Both the position numbers and the translations under genes were made by a program. 11,580 bases of DNA, taken from positions 1-11,580 of the forward strand of contig DNFZ01000016.1 in the NCBI GenBank assembly GCA_003486785.1. The letters are read 5' to 3'. The notes under the pieces were generated by a model that worked only from the letters and a program-made list of their open reading frames with translations, did not search any database and was not told where the DNA came from. The stretch is from Clostridiales bacterium (GTDB lineage Bacteria; Bacillota; Clostridia; Christensenellales; CAG-138). This document shows positions 6,048 to 11,580 of this stretch, one piece after another (the first letter of the stretch is position 1; every line of letters starts with the position of its first letter).

Positions 6048-7495
6048 AACTCGCATTTGAACGAAGCGTTGCCGGTCGTCGCGGCGTCACGATTCCGAAA
6101 ACCAATGTACCGCGGGCGGCGCTTCCCGACGCGCTCGTGCGCAAAACGCCGCTGCATTTGCCGGAGCTGAGCGAAACCGACGTGAGCCGGCATTATTCCG
6201 AACTGGAAACGCAGGTCTACGGCGTGAACGACGGGTTCTACCCGCTGGGTTCCTGCACGATGAAATACAACCCCGCGGTCAACGAACAGGCGGCCTCGCT
6301 GGAAGGCTTCCGCGAGATCCACCCGCTCCAGCCCGCGCATACGGTGCAAGGCGCAATCGAGATGCTTGTGAGCGCAAAAGAGCTGCTCTGCAGACTTGTG
6401 GGCATGGACGAGATGACGTTTCAGCCAGCGGCGGGCGCGCACGGCGAGTTTTTAGGACTCTTGCTCATCAAGCGTTATCACGAGACACGCAATGACTGCG
6501 CGCGCAAGAAAATCATCGTGCCCGACTCCGCGCACGGTACCAACCCCGCAACCGCGAGCATGGCGGGTTTTACGGTGGTCAACATTCCCTCTGCGCCGGA
6601 CGGAACGGTCGATCTGGACGCACTTCGCGCGCAAGCAGGCCCCGATACCGCGGGATTGATGCTGACAAACCCCAACACGCTCGGTATATTCGACAAGAAT
6701 ATAGAAGCGATCACCGAAATCGTTCACGGCGCGGGCGGGCTTTGCTATTATGACGGCGCGAACATGAACGCCATCATGGGCGCGGCGCGTCCCGGCGACA
6801 TGGGCTTTGACGTGGTGCACTTGAATCTGCACAAGACGTTCTCCACCCCGCACGGTGGCGGCGGCCCCGGTGCGGGCGCGGTGGGATGCAAAACGTGCCT
6901 TGTTCCGTTCTTGCCGGACAAACTGCCGACGAGAAACGCCGACGGCACCTTCTCCTATGCGGAAGTTGAGAGCACGGTCGGACGCATGAAGTCCTTCCAC
7001 GGCAACTTCCTCGTCGTGATCCGCGCTGCTTGTTATATCACCATGCTCGGCGGCGACGGGTTGAAGCACGCGAGCGAAAACGCCGTGCTCAACGCCAACT
7101 ACATGCGCGCGCGGCTGAGCGACGTGCTGCCCGCCGCGAACGACGGCTTCTGCATGCATGAGTTCGTGGTTTCGCTCGAAGGGCTGAAGAAGGAGGCGGG
7201 AGTCTCCGCAATGGATGTCGCGAAGACGCTGATCGACGCGGGCATGCACCCGCCGACGATGTATTTCCCCTTGATCGTCCATGAAGCGCTGATGTTTGAG
7301 CCGACGGAAACCGAGGGCAAAGAGACGCTGGATGCGGCGGTGGACGCGGTGAAGAATATCCTCAAACGCGCGAAGACCGAGCCGGAAGCGCTGCATCTTT
7401 CGCCCGTGACCACGCCCATCGGACGGCCGGACGAAGTCGGCGCCGCGCGCAACCCCATCCTGCGATATGAATTTACGGAGGCTCTGAATGATTGA
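6044..7495 (+). CDS. gcvPB: glycine dehydrogenase (decarboxylating) subunit 2, GcvPB
   Basis: This is the PLP-carrying half of the two-subunit P protein. The 483 residues are typical for the subunit. The Schiff-base lysine is K264 in NLHKTFSTPHGGGGPG. Other family motifs are YPLGSCTMKYNP, PAAGAHGEFLG, DSAHGTNPATA and MLTNPNTLGIF. The ATG at 6044-6046 is chosen because it overlaps the gcvPA stop (ATGA) and gives the usual N terminus (KLAFERSVAGRRG); the open frame extends 24 codons further upstream, inside gcvPA. Near its 3' end, GGAGG at 7477-7481 serves as a ribosome binding site for a small ORF that overlaps the gcvPB stop. The next large gene begins 45 bases later. Confidence 0.97.
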   Translation: MKLAFERSVAGRRGVTIPKTNVPRAALPDALVRKTPLHLPELSETDVSRHYSELETQVYGVNDGFYPLGSCTMKYNPAVNEQAASLEGFREIHPLQPAHTVQGAIEMLVSAKELLCRLVGMDEMTFQPAAGAHGEFLGLLLIKRYHETRNDCARKKIIVPDSAHGTNPATASMAGFTVVNIPSAPDGTVDLDALRAQAGPDTAGLMLTNPNTLGIFDKNIEAITEIVHGAGGLCYYDGANMNAIMGAARPGDMGFDVVHLNLHKTFSTPHGGGGPGAGAVGCKTCLVPFLPDKLPTRNADGTFSYAEVESTVGRMKSFHGNFLVVIRAACYITMLGGDGLKHASENAVLNANYMRARLSDVLPAANDGFCMHEFVVSLEGLKKEAGVSAMDVAKTLIDAGMHPPTMYFPLIVHEALMFEPTETEGKETLDAAVDAVKNILKRAKTEPEALHLSPVTTPIGRPDEVGAARNPILRYEFTEALND

Positions 7496-7544
7496 TCAGT
7501 ATTACAGAATGCTTTTTGAACGCCAAGTGGAGGCAGTAAGATGA
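7488..7544 (+). CDS. possible 18-codon ORF resembling the start of GcvT
   Basis: The reading frame ATG to TGA encodes MIDQYYRMLFERQVEAVR. It has a clean GGAGG 6 bases before its ATG (7477-7481), overlaps the end of gcvPB, and its TGA overlaps the ATG of the fusion gene in ATGA. Its residues resemble the start of the next protein (MSDLKRTLFYERHVEA): aligned without gaps, 7 of 16 are identical, including E11, R12, V14, E15 and A16. The two starts are 53 bases apart, so the frames differ. It may be a relic of a partial duplication of the gcvT start, a short coupling ORF, or chance. Confidence 0.4.
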   Translation: MIDQYYRMLFERQVEAVR

Positions 7545-10192
7545 GCGACTTAAAACGCACTCTCTTTTATGAGCGCCATGTGGAAGCGGGCGCAAAGATG
7601 GTCGATTTCGGCGGCTGGGAAATGCCGATTCAATACCCCGAAGGCATCGTGACCGAGCACCTTGCAACCAGAAGCGGTTGCGGACTCTTCGACGTGAGCC
7701 ACATGGGACGGTTTCGCATCACGGGCAACGACGCAAAGGCGTTTTTGCAGCATGTGCTGACCAGCAACGTCTCCGCGCTGGACTTAAACCAGGCGCAGTA
7801 TGCCATCATCCCCAACGAAAACGGCGGCGCAATCGACGACGCATATCTCTATCGCTTTGTCGAGGACGCATACATCCTCGTGGTCAACGCGTCCAATGCG
7901 GACAAGGACTGGGCGCACCTGACCCGCGAGATCAAGGCGTTTGACGCGCAGATCGAGAACAAATCCGAAGCCGTCGCGCTGGTTTCGCTGCAAGGGCCGA
8001 AGTCCAAACAGATTTTGAGCGACTTGGCAGACGGCGCGTTTCTCACCGAACCCGTGAAAAACGCGCTCGGCACCGTGAAACTCGGTGGAAAGACCGTGCA
8101 CATCGCCAAGACCGGCTACACCGGCGAACCCGTGGGCTACGAAATCTTCGCCCTGCGCGAGGACGGTTTGTTCCTTTGGGACGAACTCGTCAAGCACGGC
8201 GCAAAACCCATCGGCCTCGGTGCGCGCGATACGCTGCGCATGGAGGCGGGGCTTCCGCTCTACGGGCACGAGTTGGGGTTCGACCGCGACGGAAACGAGA
8301 TTCCGATCTTCGCGATCTCGCTTGCGCGCTTTGCCGTGAGCTTTGCGGAGGAGAAGAAGGGCATGATCGGGCGCGCGCCGCTGGAACGGCAGTTTGCCGT
8401 GAGCAGCCGCATCCTCAACCGCGACTTCTCAGACCTCAATGCATTACCACGCAGGGTAAGACCCATCGCGCTGACCGGTCGCGGCGTGCTCCGCGCGGGA
8501 TTCCCTGTCTTTAAAGATGGCAAAGAGATCGGCTATGTCACCAGCGGAACCATGATTCCGCGCTACGTGGTCGAAAACCAGGGAAGCTTACTCGAAACCT
8601 TCACCGATCAGAAAGCGATGCGCTCGATTGGCCTTGCGCTGCTGGCTTCGGATGTGTTGACCGACGATATCGTCGAGGTGGATATCCGCGGCAGCAAGAT
8701 CAGCGCCGTGGTGCCCGCGTGGCATCTGCGCTCGGATGCGCCGCCGTATGCCCGCCCGATCGTGCTGGATGCGCCGGAAGAGTCGAAGGACAAGCCCTCG
8801 GCCGACCTCCCGCTCAGCGCGCTGAACCTGCTCAAAAAAGCCGCGGACAACCATCTTTGGCGGCAGGAGCAGTGCATCAACCTGATTCCGTCCGAAATGA
8901 CCGCCTCCCGCGCGGTGCGCTTGCTTTCCGGCAGCGACCCGAGTTTCCGCTATGCCGAGCACAAGCGCACGGCCTCGTTCAACGATCACGAGGTGTTCTA
9001 TTATCAGGGCACGAAGTTCATCGACGAAGTCGAGCGCGCGCTGGTTGCGGAGCTGGTCAAATACTTCCATTGCACGGAGGTCGAAGCGCGCGTCATCAGC
9101 GGGCAGATGAGCAACGTCACCGTGTTCTCCGCGCTGATGGACTACAAAAATCGCCTCGACCGCAAACATACGCCAAAGCGTCTTGGCTATATCCTCAACA
9201 ACCACATCATCAAGGGCGGGCACCTCAGTGCGCAGCCGATGGGCGCTCTGCACGATTATGTGGCGATCGATCCGACCACAGAGCGTTCGGCGGTGGTAAA
9301 TTTCCCCGTGCTGCGCGAGAATCTTTTCAAGATCGACGTGGAGGAGACCAAGAAGGTCATCGAGCGGTATCGTCCGGAGTTCATCATCTTCGGCAAGTCG
9401 ATGGTGCTGCACAAGGAGCCCGTCCGCGAGATTAGACAGTTTGTGGATGAGATGAAGATTCCCACCACGATCATGTATGACATGGCGCACGTGCTGGGTC
9501 TCGTCGGCTCGCATTTCCAGATGCCGTTTGAAGAAGGCGCGGAGATCGTCACCGGCTCCACACACAAGACGTTCTTTGGCCCGCAGCGCGGCGTGATCGC
9601 GGTCAACTATAAGGAAGACGAGCTGAAATACGACCTCTGGAAGACGATTCAGACGCGCGCATTCCCGGGCGCGGTGAGCAATCATCACCTTGGCACAGTC
9701 GTTGGGCTTTTGATGGCGGCATACGAGATGAACGCGTTTGGCGATGCATATCAAAAGAACGTGATTGCCAATGCAAAGTCGTTTGCCAAGAGCCTGAAGG
9801 CCGCGGGGCTGGATGTCGCGGGCGATCCTGCGATCAGCTATACCGAGACGCATCAGGTGATCGTTAAGACCGGCTACGGCACAGGGCCGGAGGTTGCAGA
9901 GCGGCTGGAGGAGAACAACGTCATCGTCAACTATCAGGCAACGCCGGAGGAAGAGGGCTTTACCGCGAGCGGCGCGCTCCGCCTCGGCGTGTCCGAGATG
10001 ACGCGCTTTGGCTTTGGTCCGAAGGAATTCGAGCAGCTTGCGAATCTCATCGCGGACTGCGTGCTGAGAAACAAGCCCATCGCCGCAGAAGTTGCCAAGC
10101 TCCGCGCGGGATACACTACGCTGGGCTACTGCTTTAGCGACGAAGAGGTCAGCAAGGCGCTCGACGCGCTCGCAACCACGAGCGGGATGTAA
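7541..10192 (+). CDS. GcvT-SHMT fusion: aminomethyltransferase joined to serine hydroxymethyltransferase
   Basis: One uninterrupted frame of 883 residues carries two enzymes. Residues 1 to about 400 are GcvT, which takes the aminomethyl group from GcvH and makes 5,10-methylene-tetrahydrofolate and ammonia. They show DFGGWEMPIQYP, the IDD motif with D99/D100, TGYTGEPVGYEIF and GARDTLRMEAGLPLYGHEL. About 25 extra residues lie before the last beta domain. A charged, proline-rich linker (about 405-427) follows. Residues 428-883 are SHMT (glycine plus methylene-THF to serine). The residues expected in SHMT are present: Y471 and E473 in RYAE, GGHL at 559-562, D647 and H650 in DMAHV, the PLP lysine K676 in STHKTFFGP, and R814 in SGALRLG. 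The SHMT part is divergent: LIPSEM replaces the usual LIASEN. GGAGG lies 7 bases before the ATG. gcvT and glyA are normally separate genes of about 365 and 415 residues. A terminator follows. Confidence 0.93.
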   Translation: MSDLKRTLFYERHVEAGAKMVDFGGWEMPIQYPEGIVTEHLATRSGCGLFDVSHMGRFRITGNDAKAFLQHVLTSNVSALDLNQAQYAIIPNENGGAIDDAYLYRFVEDAYILVVNASNADKDWAHLTREIKAFDAQIENKSEAVALVSLQGPKSKQILSDLADGAFLTEPVKNALGTVKLGGKTVHIAKTGYTGEPVGYEIFALREDGLFLWDELVKHGAKPIGLGARDTLRMEAGLPLYGHELGFDRDGNEIPIFAISLARFAVSFAEEKKGMIGRAPLERQFAVSSRILNRDFSDLNALPRRVRPIALTGRGVLRAGFPVFKDGKEIGYVTSGTMIPRYVVENQGSLLETFTDQKAMRSIGLALLASDVLTDDIVEVDIRGSKISAVVPAWHLRSDAPPYARPIVLDAPEESKDKPSADLPLSALNLLKKAADNHLWRQEQCINLIPSEMTASRAVRLLSGSDPSFRYAEHKRTASFNDHEVFYYQGTKFIDEVERALVAELVKYFHCTEVEARVISGQMSNVTVFSALMDYKNRLDRKHTPKRLGYILNNHIIKGGHLSAQPMGALHDYVAIDPTTERSAVVNFPVLRENLFKIDVEETKKVIERYRPEFIIFGKSMVLHKEPVREIRQFVDEMKIPTTIMYDMAHVLGLVGSHFQMPFEEGAEIVTGSTHKTFFGPQRGVIAVNYKEDELKYDLWKTIQTRAFPGAVSNHHLGTVVGLLMAAYEMNAFGDAYQKNVIANAKSFAKSLKAAGLDVAGDPAISYTETHQVIVKTGYGTGPEVAERLEENNVIVNYQATPEEEGFTASGALRLGVSEMTRFGFGPKEFEQLANLIADCVLRNKPIAAEVAKLRAGYTTLGYCFSDEEVSKALDALATTSGM

Positions 10193-10211
10193 TTGAAGAT
10201 AGAATAAGAAA

Positions 10212-10245
10212 CGCCCGCCGGAGAAAACTTCGGCGGGTGTGCTTT
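10212..10245 (+). terminator. terminator of the gcv operon
   Basis: CGCCCGCCGGAG (10212-10223) pairs with 10228-10239 over 12 bp, with two G-T wobbles and an AAAA loop, followed by TGCTTTT. It begins 20 bases after the stop of the GcvT-SHMT gene. The T tract is modest but the stem is strong. It separates this operon from tdh. Confidence 0.75.
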
Positions 10246-10290
10246 TCGGTTTGAGATTCGGAATATTACAGATCAATAAGCTTTTCATGA

Positions 10291-10317
10291 TCACTTGTGA
10301 ATCTTAGTGAAATCTTA
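10291..10317 (+). promoter_or_regulatory. possible operator: short inverted and direct repeats upstream of tdh
   Basis: TCAC-TT-GTGA at 10291-10300 is a short inverted repeat. It overlaps two near-identical direct repeats placed head to tail, GTGAATCTTA (10297-10306) and GTGAAATCTTA (10307-10317), about one helical turn apart. The site lies some 17-43 bases upstream of the candidate tdh -35 box, a plausible place for an activator. This AT-rich stretch stands out from the GC-rich genes around it. No regulator is identified. Confidence 0.3.
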
Positions 10318-10333
10318 TATTGTTCCCAATGCA

Positions 10334-10362
10334 TTGAATTGCGTGCTTAAAAAAGCTAAAGT
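10334..10362 (+). promoter_or_regulatory. candidate promoter of tdh-kbl
   Basis: TTGAAT (10334-10339) and TAAAGT (10357-10362) are separated by 17 bases in the AT-rich region after the gcv terminator. The match is moderate. Transcription would start near 10369, about 60 bases ahead of the tdh ATG. Confidence 0.45.
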
Positions 10363-10427
10363 TTGATTAGATAGATTTATGAAGCACGATCCAACCTTTC
10401 AATCTGAATTTATCGGAGGACATCATT

Positions 10428-11480
10428 ATGATTCCGGCCTATATGCGCGCGCTCGTCAAGGAAACCGCCGACAAGGGTCTCACCCTCAAGCAGGTGAAAA
10501 CGCCCGTTCCCCAGATCGGCGAGGTGCTGATCAAGATCCACAAGACCGCGATCTGCGGGACGGATGTGCACATCTACAACTGGGACGCCTGGAGCCAGAA
10601 GACCATCGTGCCGCCGATGACGGTCGGACACGAGTATGTCGGCGAGATCGCAGCCCTCGGCCCCGGCGTGGACGACTATCACGTGGGTCAGATCGTCACG
10701 GGCGAAGGGCACATCGTCTGCGGCCACTGCCGCAACTGCCGCGCGGGCAACGGGCACTGGTGCAAGTTTACCAAGGGCGTTGGCGTGAACCGCGACGGCG
10801 CGTTTGCCGAGTATCTGGTGATTCCCGAAACCAATGTCATCGCCGTGCCCTCCACCACGCCGGAGGAGATCGTCTCGTTTTACGATGCGTACGGCAACGC
10901 CTGCCACACGGCGACGATGTTTGACGTCACGGGCGAGGATGTACTGATCACGGGCGCTGGCCCCATCGGCATGATGGCGGTCGGCATTTGCCGGCAGAAC
11001 GGCGCGCGCAGAATCGTGATCACCGACGTGAACGACTATCGCCTCGACATCGCAAAGAAGATGGGAGCCAGCGCCACCGTCAACCTGAAAAACCAGTCCG
11101 TCGAGGACGTGATGAAGGAACTGCACATCATCGAAGGCTTCGACGTCGGCTGCGAGATGAGCGGCAACGGCGCGGCCTTAAACCAGATGCTCAAGCTGAT
11201 GCGCAACGGCGGTAAAGTGGCGCTATTGGGCATCGCAGGCCCCGGCACGGTCATCGACTGGAACGACGTCATCTTTAAAGGTTTAACTTTGCAGGGCATC
11301 TACGGCAGAAAGATGTATGAAACCTGGTATAAGATGATGGCGATGGTGGAATCCGGATTGGATCTTTCCCCGATTCTCACGCACCGCTATCACTATACGG
11401 AGTTTGAGGAAGCATTTGCCGTGATGAACAGCGGGCAGAGCGGCAAGGTCGTGCTGGACTGGACGGAGGTACGCGCATGA
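10428..11480 (+). CDS. tdh: L-threonine 3-dehydrogenase
   Basis: Tdh is an NAD- and zinc-dependent medium-chain dehydrogenase that oxidises L-threonine to 2-amino-3-ketobutyrate, the first step of threonine breakdown to glycine. The 350 residues fit the family (about 340). Catalytic zinc ligands are C43, H68 and E69 (AICGTDVHIYNWD, GHEYVGE). The structural zinc site is C98, C101, C104 and C112. The nucleotide-binding loop is GAGPIGMMAVG. The motif YGRKMYETWYKM near the C terminus is characteristic of Tdh as opposed to sorbitol or alcohol dehydrogenases. GGAGG (10415-10419) lies 8 bases before the ATG at 10428; M6 would match shorter family members but has no ribosome binding site of its own. 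The stop overlaps the kbl start in ATGA, so the two pathway enzymes are coupled. Confidence 0.96.
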   Translation: MIPAYMRALVKETADKGLTLKQVKTPVPQIGEVLIKIHKTAICGTDVHIYNWDAWSQKTIVPPMTVGHEYVGEIAALGPGVDDYHVGQIVTGEGHIVCGHCRNCRAGNGHWCKFTKGVGVNRDGAFAEYLVIPETNVIAVPSTTPEEIVSFYDAYGNACHTATMFDVTGEDVLITGAGPIGMMAVGICRQNGARRIVITDVNDYRLDIAKKMGASATVNLKNQSVEDVMKELHIIEGFDVGCEMSGNGAALNQMLKLMRNGGKVALLGIAGPGTVIDWNDVIFKGLTLQGIYGRKMYETWYKMMAMVESGLDLSPILTHRYHYTEFEEAFAVMNSGQSGKVVLDWTEVRA

Positions 11481-11580
11481 ACAAATCGGCATATGAAATC
11501 TATCGCGGCGCGCTGGACGAAATCCGTGCTGCGGGCACCTATAAGCAGGAACGCGTGATCACGACGCCGCAGGGCGCGCG
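11477..11580 (+). CDS. kbl: 2-amino-3-ketobutyrate CoA ligase, N-terminal part, cut by window edge
   Basis: Kbl (glycine C-acetyltransferase) is the PLP enzyme that splits 2-amino-3-ketobutyrate with CoA into glycine and acetyl-CoA. Only 34 full codons are inside the window, so no catalytic residue is visible. The segment EIRAAGTYKQERVITTPQGA has the pattern seen at the start of Kbl proteins (in E. coli, ARAEGLFKEERIITSAQ). The ATG overlaps the tdh stop (ATGA), and GGAGG at 11465-11469 lies 7 bases upstream. The tdh-kbl gene pair is a well-known arrangement. With so little sequence, another alpha-oxoamine synthase cannot be excluded from the protein alone, but the context strongly favours Kbl. 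Confidence 0.88.
   Translation, partial: MNKSAYEIYRGALDEIRAAGTYKQERVITTPQGA

Noticed and set aside
6452..7396. 314-codon open frame antisense to gcvPB
   Set aside because: It has the same shadow pattern, no ribosome binding site and no recognisable domain. The sense strand is clearly gcvPB.
8588..10294. 568-codon open frame antisense to the GcvT-SHMT gene
   Set aside because: It is a shadow of a GC-rich gene: the product is low in complexity and rich in Arg, His and Ala, it has no known motif, and the sense strand encodes well conserved SHMT residues.
10410..11126. 238-codon open frame antisense to tdh
   Set aside because: It is opposite conserved zinc-site and nucleotide-binding codons of tdh, and its composition is typical of a mirror frame.
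1..11580. CRISPR array, toxin-antitoxin, phage or transposase genes
   Set aside because: No regularly spaced repeats and no transposase, integrase or toxin motifs were seen. The only hint of mobility is the tRNA 3'-end repeat.

Overview
The window is GC-rich bacterial chromosome. It most resembles an anaerobic Firmicute of the Clostridia type. The evidence is a glycine decarboxylase split into GcvPA and GcvPB, a tandem glycine riboswitch ahead of gcvH, strong GGAGG ribosome binding sites and a TTG start. The assignment below phylum level is inference; no marker here fixes a genus.

Left part (1-3752), all on the minus strand. The window opens inside a polyphosphate kinase gene (ppk1), cut off by the edge. 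About 500 bases without a gene follow, holding a candidate ppk1 promoter, two or three terminator-like hairpins and a 21-base copy of the 3' end of a tRNA. The intact tRNA-Arg(CCG) lies next to this, then radA, then a membrane-anchored protein of unknown function whose stop codon lies one base from the radA start. Those two genes form an operon with a strong promoter only about 10 bases ahead of the first start codon.

Right part (3885-11580), all on the plus strand. A sigma70-type promoter leads into a tandem glycine riboswitch with an intrinsic terminator. It controls gcvH, gcvPA, gcvPB and an 883-residue gene that fuses GcvT (aminomethyltransferase) to a complete serine hydroxymethyltransferase (SHMT, GlyA). 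A terminator closes this operon. A second operon with its own promoter region then starts with tdh (L-threonine 3-dehydrogenase) and kbl (2-amino-3-ketobutyrate CoA ligase, cut by the edge).

The plus-strand genes make one metabolic module. Tdh and Kbl turn threonine into glycine and acetyl-CoA. The glycine cleavage system turns glycine into CO2, ammonia and 5,10-methylene-tetrahydrofolate. SHMT joins that folate to another glycine to give serine, or runs in reverse. The GcvT-SHMT fusion links the enzyme that makes methylene-tetrahydrofolate to one that uses it. The dihydrolipoyl dehydrogenase (L protein) and lipoate ligase are not in the window.

The items most worth a second look are the GcvT-SHMT fusion, an 18-codon ORF just ahead of it that resembles the start of GcvT, and the tRNA 3'-end duplication that looks like an integration scar.
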